This document shows, piece by piece, positions 1 through 10,530 of a stretch of DNA of 64,000 nucleotides. Origin of the DNA: Brasenia schreberi (Eukaryota; Streptophyta; Magnoliopsida; Nymphaeales; Cabombaceae); NCBI GenBank assembly GCA_036023115.1, contig JAYKKT010000049.1, positions 248,001 to 312,000 of the forward strand. The letters are read 5' to 3'. A program made the position numbers and the translations under genes. Under the pieces are notes generated by a model. That model did not search any database. It saw only the letters and a program-made list of their open reading frames with translations, and was not told where the DNA came from. Every line of letters starts with the position of its first letter. The first letter of the stretch is position 1.

Positions 1-1680
1 CAATGTGCTTCCAAGGGTGTGCATGCAAACATCTCTAATTTTTTAGTGTGCTGACCGTGCCAGCCGTTTGCATGAGTAATCCTTTGGGATCCGTGAACTC
101 TATAAATCACCAAGATATATTCGGATGCTAATCCTCATTCTCACACAGAGAGAGATGCGTACGGCCATTAACATTCATTGTCCTCAAGGGCCACCTTTAG
201 GGAGAGAAAGTCTGCCTTGGGCGGCACTGCGGCCTGATATGAGATGGTCTTTTCTTTAAAGCCTTCTTTAACTCCTATTGGGGAAGTGTCCTAAGGGCCA
301 AATACTATCCATTGACATCAATATAACACGCATATCTCTAAAACGATTAGAGACGGATAGGCTGACTCCTATCCATGTAGGCCTGATGGGAATCGTTTGG
401 AGCCCCTTCTCAAGTCACTCTCACTCGCACCGTCACACCTGTGCGTGTACGAACACCCACCATATCTGTGCCTAAAGACATCGTTATGATAGATCCTGTC
501 ATACACTAACTTGTGTGGAGAGAGAGGGGGAGAGGCCCTTTCCATGCATAATTATCGTGATCCTCGGGCGGACGTCCCACTGCCGACCGAATTGACAACT
601 GAATGAAAAAACAGCCTGTCAATTCTACCACCCCCACCACCTCCTCTCTCTTTCTCTGTATTTGAACAAAACCTCTGCACTCTTAATTATAAGTAGCGAA
701 TTCCGCCGCATCGTCGTCCTCTCTTTATGTTCACCTCCTTTTCAGTTGCCGCCCTACTTTGCTTTGTGAGAAAGAAAGAGAGGGAAGGAATTTGTCCTTT
801 GAGCTATCCTCTCTTTTTAAGGACCTGGTAAGACATCTATTGACACCTTGACCTGACCTTCTTTAAGTATTCATTCTGAAAATACCGGAATGATAAAAAA
901 GCACCATCCCACTTTATCGCTGTGCATTTCCTGGCATGTTCATAGAAGCTTTGTTTGATTTTCCACTAAAGGCATATCTTATGTATTGAAAGAACATGTT
1001 CAAGTTAGAGATGGACTAGAGGGCAACAGGATGGTGACGACGCTAGGCTGGCAGCTTTCATTGCCTCCTTTTCAGTCGGAAGAGAACAAATAGATCACTT
1101 AGACATAAAGAGAGACTCAAAACTAGCCGTTGATGTGATGATATATAATAGATAGCAGTTGGAAATCACCAACTTAATTAATTTGGAGAGAGAATATTTC
1201 TCTAACCTAGAGACATTATAATTATCTAGTTTTTAATTTTTTTATATGGAGTCCTTTTTTTGGTGAACAAACGCTTCTGTAGTCCTGAAGAAACCGGAGT
1301 ATACTTGCGAGGTATAGAAAACCCAGAATATCGACTAACTGGTCTAATGTCAACCGGCTGAGGTCTTAAACTCTTAAGTATATGATTGAGGATTTTATAT
1401 AATGGCAAAGTATCTAAGAGAATCAAATTTATCTCTATAATTAATATCAATACACATTTGCTACGACATATGATCTCTTTACATTCAATACAATTTTCAA
1501 AAAATGAAATGAATATTTAATTACTTATTAGAGTGGTCTGTTATATTTTGCCCATAAGTGAAAAGATGAATCATGTTGTCAGGATTACAAGGTAATACCA
1601 AGAGAGAGCTTAACTACTTAAATTGACTTTTAGTTATGGAAATAACTAAATGACATTGTCAAAGAGATGCTTGAAATTAT
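1..1680. other. Intergenic region, no gene recognised
   Basis: No conserved protein or RNA is recognisable on either strand. Open frames are short and look random. A TATA-like word lies near 100 and another (aattataagtag) near 690. The second is followed by a pyrimidine-rich stretch and a possible splice donor (ctg/gtaaga) near 828. This resembles the leader of a plant transcript, but no coding exon could be joined to it. The far end (about 1200-1680) is AT-rich and runs into the truncated LINE. Confidence 0.4.
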
Positions 1681-3655
1681 CTAGCTACGAAATGGTGGAA
1701 CCTTAAAAATGAGAAAGTAGATATAACGGAAAGTTCTTCAAGGAGATACTTGAAATTATGTAAGTACACCTTCTTATTTATGAAACAATATGGCTAAGGA
1801 TATTATAAAAGTAGCAAAATATGTTTTAGGTGAATCTAAGAGAGACGTATCAACACAAAAAAAAGTTTGGTGGTAGAGTGAAGTAGTGTAAGATAAGATC
1901 AAGGTGAAGATGGTATATTATAAATTACATTATTCCAACAAGATTAATGAAATTTGAAAAGCTTATAAGAAAGCAAACAAAGAAGGAAAAAAATTGTTAA
2001 TTTTAATATTTTTAAGATAGTTAAAATTAGAGATAAGAAATCTAAGGATCTTACTTCTATTAGACACATGAAAATGAGGACAAGAAGGTTCTAGTGATAT
2101 GTGATGATATAAAAATAGATAAAAGAATATTTTCATAAGCTTTTTAGTGAAATATATGTGTTAATATTAGCTTAAGATAGCTAAACAAATTGAAATAGTA
2201 TATAAACTACAATTTCTATCGATGTATTAAAAGAATGAAGTCAAAAAGTTTCTTAAACTTATGAGGGTTGGTAAATCTATAGGGTCAGATAATATTCTTA
2301 TAAAAGTATGGAAAATCTTAAGAGAGATGGGTATTACTTGACTTATAAGATTATTTAATAAAACATAGAAAAATCAAAAGATATATGAGGAATGAAAGAA
2401 GAGTACAAATATACCTATATACAAGAGCAAGGGAGACATTAAGAATTGTATAAATTATTAAGGTATCAAGTTGATGAGTCATGCTTTGAAATTTTAGATA
2501 GAATTATTGAACATAGGTTGAGACAAATATCAAGTACAAATAGAGAACTAATTTGGATTCACGCTAGGAAGATCTACTATTGAGGCGATTTATCTATTTA
2601 AATATTTTAGATTAAAAAAAAAGAACTTGACATAGTATTTATCTTATGTAGAGAAAGCTTATGATAGGTTTCAAGAGATATTCTTTGAAGAATTTTTTAA
2701 AAGAGAAGTATCTTATTGACATACATCAATCTTATAAGATACATGTATAATAGTGCACAACAGATATTACGACTCATGAAGTAATGATAGATTTTTTTAG
2801 GTTAATACTAAATTACATTAAGGATCAGCTTTAAGTCTATATTTGTTTATATTGACATAATATTTAAGATTCCTTAGTGTAATTTTTATTCGCGGATAAC
2901 ATTGTATTAGTAGATGAGTCTAAAGAAAAAGTTAATAGGAAATTGGAACTATATCGAGAAATATTAAAAAGTAAAGCCTTTCGACCTAGTAGAACAAACA
3001 CATAATAGATGGAACGCAAATTTGGTCATTTGGTAACTTCAAATGATATAGAAATTAAGATTGGCATATATTATATCCCTTATAAGGAAAGTTTTAAATA
3101 CCTAAGGTCAGCTTTTAGAGTAATGAAAAACATAATGGAGATATTATACATAGAATTAATGCAAGTTGGTTAAAATAGAGAAGTGCATCACCTATTTTAT
3201 ATAACAAGAAGATACCATTAAAGTTAAAAGATAAATATTATAGAGCAGCAATTCAAGTCACTATGCTTTATGCTTATGAGTGTTGGACAGTTAATTAACA
3301 TGTACAAAAGATGTTTTTGGTAGAAATGAAGATGATGAGATAAATAAGTAGTTACAAAAGGAAAGACGGAATATGTAATGTAGTTATCGGAAACAAATTA
3401 GAAGTGAAACTAATAGATGAGAAAAGGAGAGAATCATTTAAGATAGTTTGGACACATAGAAATCATAAAAGAAACTCATATAATAAGGTATGAGAAAGTA
3501 GATTGTAAAATGTTAATACCAGAAGAGGAAGATCACAAAAGTGTTGAAAGAAAATAATAAAAAATTATTTAGCTTATATTAAGTTAACTCTTAATGTGAC
3601 ACATGATTGAGCTTTATGGAAACAAAGAAGCAATGTAGTAGACCCCATGTTGTAA
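1681..3655 (+). mobile_element. Decayed RTE-clade LINE, copy 1 (5'-truncated)
   Basis: This non-LTR retrotransposon relic reads left to right. It begins in the linker after the endonuclease (residues like KWWNLK near 1690). It continues through reverse-transcriptase remnants, including the E-KAYDR block near 2650, the region before the catalytic aspartates near 2890, and an ECW block near 3275. It ends near 3655 with the same terminal sequence as the better copy at 51014-54137 (gtagacccc, then a gttgt tail). Frameshifts and stops are everywhere; a conserved Trp is TAG at 1874-1876. It has no coding capacity. The assignment rests on collinear similarity with the other two copies in this window. 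Confidence 0.85.
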
Positions 3656-3720
3656 TTAACATGAATGCACACATATGGAGAAAAAGCCAAAGAGCTTCAA
3701 ATGAGAAAAATTTATTACCT

Positions 3721-4375
3721 TTACCATCTATACTTCTTCGGTAGCTTGTAATCTAGAGGCACAGATGGTCCATGATTGACTAGATATGTTTTAGTGCTAA
3801 CCGCATCAACCCAAACTGCCTTGGCTAGACTGACACGGATCCTCAAATTCTCATCATATGTTATACAATATTGTTTTGGTGTAACACTTTGGGATTGCCT
3901 TCTCCAACCGAATGCTATGTTTTGTATAAAACTCCTTGAAGTCCTTACTATCATGTTCTTATATATTATTAGATCATAAGCACTTAATCTTCAAACAAGT
4001 TTTTGTTTCCATTCATATCTTACACTTGTTAAAAGTAGAAAATATATCAAATTTGTGCTTCAAGAAGTTTACACATACCTTCTTGTGCGGTGGTCAATAA
4101 AGGTATACAAGGATCCCCCAAGAGAGAGTATAGGAAAAGGTGCTCATACATCAGCATCCAGTAGGTCCAGCTTCTCTTAGTTTGGCGTTTTTCCAATTCT
4201 CTTTATATTTTCCTAGATGCAGTTGTGTGTGGAGAAGGTAACATAATATAAGGAGTCTTTGGACATGTAACCTTTTATCTTTTTCAAGAATGCAGCCCTC
4301 ATAATGCTTAATTTCTTCTTGAATACACATGTGACAAGTTTTCCATCTTCTGTGGTACTTTCGTCTCCTTCTCAC
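3721..4375 (-). pseudogene. copia integrase remnant
   Basis: The minus strand encodes, over several shifted frames, the copia integrase core and its C-terminal side. A stretch near 4170-4090 matches the block around the first two catalytic acidic residues (HTDVWGP-like, then FIDHRTRK-like). This is followed by FLKHKFD-like residues near 4065. The end (3830-3721) reads WVDAVSTKTYLVNHGPSVPL, typical of the segment just before the reverse transcriptase. Frameshifts and stops break it into pieces. It would have joined retrotransposon cDNA to host DNA; it is inactive now. Confidence 0.8.
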
Positions 4376-4565
4376 TCATTTGCTCGAGTCTGCAGTGCTC
4401 CATATTGGAACCAATACTAGACTCAGCAACTACAGCTGAATCTTTAATGCCTTCATGTACAAAGTGCCATATTTATTGCCACAGGCAACAACCATAGCTC
4501 CTTTCAAAAAATTAGAATAACCCTCGGAATCAAGCAATCACGTCGGGCTAAGAATTCTCTTGAAT

Positions 4566-4760
4566 CTATGACGTGCACCTTTTAACTTCTACGGCCCCAT
4601 TGTCAATGTTGATCATCACGTCACCCTTTCCTACAACATCTGAGGACATACCATCAGTATGAGTTATAACGAAGATCTCCAATAGTGTAATTCTTCGTAC
4701 ACTCCTTTCGCAAGGTAAAGTGAAATGATGAACACCCAGGATCAAATGCATCCTTAGTAT
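4566..4760 (-). pseudogene. copia aspartic protease remnant
   Basis: This minus-strand frame carries a D-P-G-C-S block in place of the usual D-S-G-A-S active site, then DGMSSDVVGKGDVMI, which matches the central part of copia proteases. The catalytic Asp is kept but the neighbouring residues are altered. The position between zinc knuckle and integrase is as expected for Ty1/copia. It has a frameshift near the active site and is surely non-functional. Confidence 0.75.
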
Positions 4761-4837
4761 CTTATATAGTATTGTTTTGCAAAATCATCGTGATTGTCAT
4801 TTTTCTGCTTTTCCGAAGCTTTTTATTGTTTCTCTTT

Positions 4838-4882
4838 AAGTGCCCTTTCTTCCCGCAATTCCAACATTAGAACTCAGTCGAT
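4838..4882 (-). pseudogene. gag CCHC zinc knuckle remnant
   Basis: The minus strand reads CWNCGKKGHLKRNN: a CX2CX4HX4C knuckle whose last Cys codon has become Asn. In Ty1/copia gag this motif binds the genomic RNA. A stop lies just before it. It sits between gag (left end 5135) and protease, in the right order. Confidence 0.8.
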
Positions 4883-5134
4883 CTTTCTTCAAATTTTGGT
4901 TGACTTTAGCTTTTAGATCTTGATGTACCATGAATTTGATTTTGCTACTACATTTTTATTCCCATATTCAAAGCAGCACCCACAGTGTTTCTTGATTCTC
5001 TCTTGTGAATATCCTTGCTCAGAGTGAAGTCTCGAATTCTGCTTAACTTCTCAACCCAGAAGAACAACTAACTGCAGTCACAATCACTGTGGTGTTTCAA
5101 CTTTATAATAAAGAAGACTGAGGGATGAAGACCA

Positions 5135-5560
5135 TTACCTCTTCTTGAAAGTTGGTCTCAACTTAAATTGGCTTATGATGGAGTTGAAACCGTTGACATG
5201 ATCAGTTACCGAAGCATCATGAATCATCTTCAAATTGAATAATCTCTCTATCAAATAGACCTTGTTTGATGCAGATGGCTTCTCGTATATATTGATGGCT
5301 TCTCGTATATATTTCATAAGTACTTCATTATTCTTAAGATAGTTTTTTCATTGATTACATTAAAGGCGTATCCATCATTAACCTAATAACTCCAAGAGTT
5401 TGTCGATGCAATAGCTTCCAATTTTCATCGCTTGTTTTAGCAGACTACTAGCCAACAAAGGTTGGTAAAGTTTCTTCTAATACACATAATCCTTGATCTG
5501 TATCTTTCAAAAGCCGAAATGATTTCCGTCGAACTTCTTAATCCTGAAGTTCCTTCTTCG
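5135..5560 (-). pseudogene. copia gag (UBN2-type) remnant
   Basis: The minus strand encodes residues such as EKPSASNKVYLIERLFNLKM and HVNGFNSIISQ, the standard helical core of plant copia gag, in a 60-residue open stretch (5135-5317). The upstream part (near 5440-5330) resembles the preceding gag helix (LLHRQTLGVIRL). A 20-bp word (near 5275 and 5295) is tandemly duplicated in the gag coding sequence. Confidence 0.8.
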
Positions 5561-5585
5561 TCATCGCTTCCACTGCTTATGGACC

Positions 5586-5599
5586 TGGCTCTAATAACA
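5586..5599 (-). other. Primer-binding site of copia relic 1
   Basis: The plus strand reads tggctctaataaca, close to the complement of the initiator tRNA-Met primer site (TGGCTCTGATACCA). Its place just upstream of gag on the minus strand fits the 5' end of a Ty1/copia internal region. The LTR should lie to the right (from about 5600), but I could not find its far end. Confidence 0.6.
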
Positions 5600-5759
5600 C
5601 TTCTTAGCAATTGACACGTAAAACCTACATATCAAACACTGGAGAAACAAATACACACATAAGAGGCAGAGTTTACGTGTTTTGGAGAAAGAGACTCCTA
5701 CTCCTCGACTGCCATAGAAATTTTCACTATTTTTAATCGCCAATTACAAGATAGAAGCC

Positions 5760-5796
<37 letters not shown>

Positions 5797-6111
5797 GGCA
5801 TCCATAAAAACTCAAGAAAAAAACTATAATAACCAAATACGGTTCCTTTCTATCCGAAATTAGGATCAGGAGCTCCACCTCCGAAACCTCGACAGCGTGT
5901 CCAGCAAAAGAAGTTGGGGTCCCGTGTCTATATTAAAAAAGTAAATTAGATTCCAGTTTGACACGTTCAAACAATGAAAGGGAGCCTACCACTAACTGAG
6001 GTAAGACGAGCAATAAGTATGGCTCTTTTAATCTTGTAGCACTCGCTACAAGCACTTGAATGATACCCATGTGTTTTCCAATTAACGTAGTTGCGAAGGA
6101 TTTTGACATAC
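5600..6111 (-). repeat. Probable LTR remnant of copia relic 1
   Basis: The sequence right of the primer site should be the minus-strand LTR. No second copy is present to confirm it, since the element is truncated on the other side. It contains a (TA)16 microsatellite. The outer boundary is not resolved; LINE copy 2 begins at about 6112. Confidence 0.35.
5764..5795. repeat. (TA)16 microsatellite
   Basis: Uninterrupted alternating TA, about 32 bp. Confidence 0.95.
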
Positions 6112-8130
6112 AACAACAATAATAATGGATTCTTTGTTTCCACATAGCCCTATCATGTGCCATGTTACTCGTTAACTCACAATAAGCTAGATTATTCTTT
6201 AATGTTTCTTTTCAATACTTTTGTGGTCGTCCTCTACCTCTTTTAATACTTTAAAAATCTAGTTTTCCTACCATCTCATCTTCTTTCTATATATCCAAAC
6301 CACTTTAAACAATATTCTCTCATTTTATCCTCTATTGGTGTCACACATAATTTATTTCTATTAACCTCATTATGTATACGGTCTTTTCTTTTATAACCAC
6401 TCATCCATCTCAACATCTGCATTTCTTTCGAACATATCTTTTGTCCATGTTGATGATTTATTGCCCAACACGGAGAACCATAAAAATGGCATGTCTAATT
6501 GTTGCTCAATAATATTTACCTTTTAACTTTAATGATATATTCTTATCACAAAGAATACTTGATGCTCCTCTCCATTTTAACCAACCAACATTAATTCTAT
6601 GCATAACATCTCCATCAATTCTTCTATCACTCTCAAAAGTTGACCCTAGGTATTTAAAACTTTCATTTTGGGATGCAATGTGTGACAATTTTAATTGTTA
6701 TATCCTCTTAATTAACCAAATTATCAAACTTACATTCCATATATTCTGTCTTTATTCTACTAAATCGGAAGCCTTTACTTTTTAATGTTTCTCTCTATAG
6801 TTCCAATTTTCTACTAACTTTTTCCTTAGACTCCTCCACTAACACAATGTGTCATCTGCAAATAACATACACCAAGGTATTTCATCTTAAAATGTTTTGT
6901 TAACTCATCAATCACCATTATAAATAAGTATGGACTTAAAGTTAATCCTTGATGTAACCCAATATTAACTTCAAAGAAGTTTGTCATTCCTTCATGAGTC
7001 CTCACACATATTTTTGTACCATCGTACATGTCTCTTATAAGATTTATGTATGTCAATGGGATACCGCTTTTTTCCAAGATTTTCCAAAGAACCTCTCTTA
7101 ATACCCTATCGTAAGCTTTTTCTACATCAATAAATATCTTGTAAAGGTCTTTCTTTTTTGCTCTAAAATATTTCATAAGACGTCTCAAAAGGTGAATCGC
7201 TCCAATAGTAGATTTGCATGGTATGAATCCAAATTGGTTCTCTGTTGTACTCGATACTTGTCTTAACCTTCGCTCTATAATTCTTTCTCACAATTTCATA
7301 ATATGGCTCATTAACTTCATACCCCGATAATTCACATAATTTTGAATGTCTCTCTTATTCTTATATATGAGTATAAGTGTATCTCTATTCCTTGGGTATC
7401 TTTTGGTTTGTTCATATTTCATTAAATAGTCTTGTGAGCCAAGTGATTCGTGTTTCTCCTAGGATTTTCCAAACTTCTATAGGAATATTATCGGTTCTAC
7501 CGATTTACCACTCTTCATATGTTTAAGAGCCTCTTTGACTTCATTCTTTTGAATACGACAGTATTAATTATGGTTTGTATACTTTTCTTATTTGGCTAAC
7601 TCTCCTAAGTTAATACTAACGTCTTTATTTTCATTAAAAAGCTTATAAAAATAGTTTTTTTATCTATTTCTTATACCATTATTTTCCACTATAATTTTTT
7701 CTTCCTCATTTTTTATACATCTAAAAGAATTATGATCTTTAGTTTTCTTATTTGTAGCCTTAGGTGTCCTAAAAATATCTCTTTCACCCTTTTTTGAGTT
7801 GAGTTTTTTTATATAAATCCTTCCAAATTTTAGTTTTTGCTTCACTAACGGTATTTTTCACTTCCTTTTTTGTTTTCTTATAAGCTTCTAAAGTTTCACT
7901 AGTTTTCTTAGCATAATGTAATTTGTAACATACCCTCTTTGCCTTATTTTATTTTACACTACTTCACTCTATCAGCAAACTTCTTTTTGTGCCAGTACAC
8001 CTCTCTTAGATTCACCTAACACATCTTTCGCCACTTTCCTAATATTTATAGCCATATTGTTCCACATATCATAAAGTATACCAACATAATTCTAAACATC
8101 TCTTTGAAGGACTTTATGTTTAAGAAAACA
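6112..8130 (-). mobile_element. Decayed RTE-clade LINE, copy 2 (5'-truncated)
   Basis: This minus-strand non-LTR element is collinear with the copy at 51014-54137. It keeps the (TTG)n-type 3' tail (acaacaacaat on the plus strand at 6110-6120), then the reverse-transcriptase C-terminal part, the RT core (7188-6826), and the linker up to about 8130, where it stops in the segment between endonuclease and RT. The endonuclease is absent, as is usual for 5'-truncated LINE insertions. About 35 bp near the 3' end present in the better copy are missing. Frameshifts interrupt all domains. Confidence 0.88.
6826..7188 (-). pseudogene. LINE reverse-transcriptase core fragment
   Basis: A 120-residue open stretch with the RT fingers/palm blocks IFIDVEKAYDRV, then GIPLTYINLIRDMYDG, then GLHQGLTLSPYLF. 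The catalytic F-A-D-D motif is lost: after the LGVCYLQMTH stretch the frame has shifted, so the two catalytic aspartates are read out of frame. It copied LINE RNA at the target site; now dead. Confidence 0.88.
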
Positions 8131-9683
8131 CTAAAAGCAAATGTTATGATCATATGCAGTGGACTCCTTTGTGGGAGCATAGCCACCTCAATTCATTGTG
8201 TAAATTCGAAAAAGATGACGTCGTTATCCTCCAGCCACAGGAGAAGAAAATGAATACAAACACATGGGTCACTATGCTTTTCTGATGCACAACCAAAATT
8301 CAACATGGGTTAAGATTTTTGGTTGGCTCTTTTAGAGTATATTTAAATTTATGCATTGACATGACAAGTCCAGAACTATTCAATGGCGAAGAGGTGAATG
8401 CCTCACTAGAATCCAAACAAATCCAGAAAAACAATAGAAACAGTCCGAACTATTCGAGAAATTGTATGGACCTCTCTTGCATTTCATCCTTCCCCTCACC
8501 CATATGATTTTGTTGGTCAGCCTTCCTATAATCGTCGAGAGGAAGATGCTGACTTTATCTTGCTTCATGTCTTCATATCGGCTCACAGGAAAGGGAAAAC
8601 CTTCCTCACCCTACTTGGTATACTTGCTTCAATCTTGTTAACAGGCAATACTTGGATATCTCGAATTATCTCGTAAATATATCAAGTATCTGAGATGAAG
8701 AAAGTTTCTTCTATCATTGGAAACCTGGATGTGTGAATATTCACTAGGTATCGAAATCGTGAACTTCAACTTAAAGGTTATTTCGAACGGACTCCTTATC
8801 CCAAGAGAATGCGTGCTATCTCCCTGTGCATTCACAGAGGATTAATAAAGATTGGAAATGCGTTCAATGGAACAACCTTGCTCGGATCTTTTTCTTTACT
8901 GCAATCACAGCGACCTAACGGCTAGCCGACAGTCCCCACTCAAACACGCTGAGGAGCGCCTAGCCGTTCTTTTACAAGACAAAGCTAAACCCAGTTTAGA
9001 GAGAGAGTTTCTTAAATACCATAAAGTTTAATTCATTTGTGAAAAAGATTTAAAGAATAGTCATTCATTTTAATACAATTGCCTTAAAGTCTGATTTTTT
9101 CTAAAATCACAGAAAATACCATTGAACGAACTTTCACAACCCAAACCTAGTTGAAGGATAGTTTCAAGAACCGAACAAGATCAAGAGAAGGATGTGCCAA
9201 ACCAAATCGAGCTACAAGCTGCTCAGTTCATCTACCAGCCCAATTTTGCTGGTCAGGTTACATATAGAATTAGTCCAGTAGTGAAACGAGTACGAATAAG
9301 TTGTATACAGAAAGTTGTTTGGATACCAAATGGACATGAGTGGCAGCGGGAGCGAAAGAAGCAAGTTCAGTGAGGAGAGTTTGAGGTAGTACAGTATTTA
9401 GGTTATTTTGGAAATCATAAGAGCGAGGTGCCACGTGGCAGGGTCTGACTCAACAGTTGTTCTATGTGGCAACGAGTGGTGACAGATGCATGGAGGGCCA
9501 CCCTTCAGAACGAGGACACTGTGACTCCCAAAATCACCTGAATTTCCTGTTTCGAGTGCTATCCTCCCAAATGAGGATATATGAAGTATTTCTTTCTGCG
9601 TGAGCAAGACATCATCAGTGTTAGATTCCCATGGGCAATACCACTCTTTGCAAGCCAATGTCCAGAAAAGGAGGTGAAGATGA

Positions 9684-9744
<61 letters not shown>

Positions 9745-10530
9745 AACAATCGTCAGTGCTATGGTTAACTACTTAACGATACATAAATGGATTTGGAAAG
9801 GGATGCACCTCGACCTATTTCATAGCGTCATGACATCCAAAATCTTCGAAGTCTTGAATATCAATATGTTACGCTTCATGTAAAAGACTTTAAGACTAAT
9901 CTTTTCCAGGACAGTTCACACACGGAAATTTTCATGATTTCGGATTTTGTTCCATGGAATCAAATTCTGAAATGCTCAGATAATCACCTTAGAGCCAGAC
10001 CCTTGAACAAAGCAGTAGTACATCGGATGGCCATAAACAGTCGACCTTGAAGATGGATTTTGTAATGCACCCGGTTGTTTGTATTCGACTAACTGGTATC
10101 GGCCATCAACTTGTATGAAAAATAGAACTCACTCACCAAGAATTACCAACTCAAAGCAGAGATACACGAGAGAGAGAAGGCGGAAGGGGGAGTGAAAGAA
10201 AAAGAGGGAAAGAGACTACTGGTTCCTCAAAGCCTTGCTCGATCATACTCCATTAAAAGTATATTTTGCAGACATAGTTCGGCAAACCCCTTTTGGTCTC
10301 ATATTCATCTGGAGGGATCGAAAAGCTCAAACATTCTAGACCAAGCATTTTGTTTTACTTCCAATACAAACAATACAATCATAAGTGTCCCAACTCATAA
10401 ACCAAAAAACGTCTAAATTGACTAGGGATTGATCATATATGATTTCCTCACATAATCCCAAAATTACAGTGCTCTTCTCTATCATCCAATGGCTCGTAAG
10501 CCATGAATTTCAGCTCCAGTAACTCTTCAT
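8131..10530. other. Intergenic region downstream of the YABBY gene
   Basis: No gene is recognised. Around 8240-8640 several short open stretches occur on both strands, but none resembles a family I know. The region 8880-9680 is mixed composition with no motif. It contains the (CT)28 tract at 9687-9742. The part 9900-10530 would hold the 3' UTR and terminator of the YABBY gene; no strong poly(A) signal stands out apart from AATAAA overlapping the stop codon. Confidence 0.4.
9687..9742. repeat. (CT)28 microsatellite
   Basis: About 56 bp of uninterrupted TC dinucleotide. On the minus strand it produces a spurious Glu-Arg open frame, which is not a gene. Confidence 0.97.

Larger units (their letters stand above)
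3717..5640 (-). mobile_element. Decayed Ty1/copia retrotransposon, relic 1
   Basis: This is a minus-strand copia internal region with domains in normal order: gag (about 5600-5135), CCHC zinc knuckle (about 4880-4840), protease (about 4751-4566), integrase (about 4375-3721). Nothing like the reverse transcriptase follows, so the element is truncated at its 3' side and abuts the end of LINE copy 1. A primer-binding site lies at 5586-5599, so its LTR should continue to the right of 5600. Many frameshifts mean no domain can be made whole. Family-level copia assignment is secure; lineage is not. Confidence 0.85.

Noticed and set aside
8240..8640. Possible remnant of a host protein gene.
   Set aside because: Short frames on the plus strand looked faintly protein-like, but no family motif or splice structure could be named.
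9398..9745. 115-residue minus-strand frame beginning with a Glu-Arg repeat.
   Set aside because: It is only the translation of the (CT)28 microsatellite and its flank.
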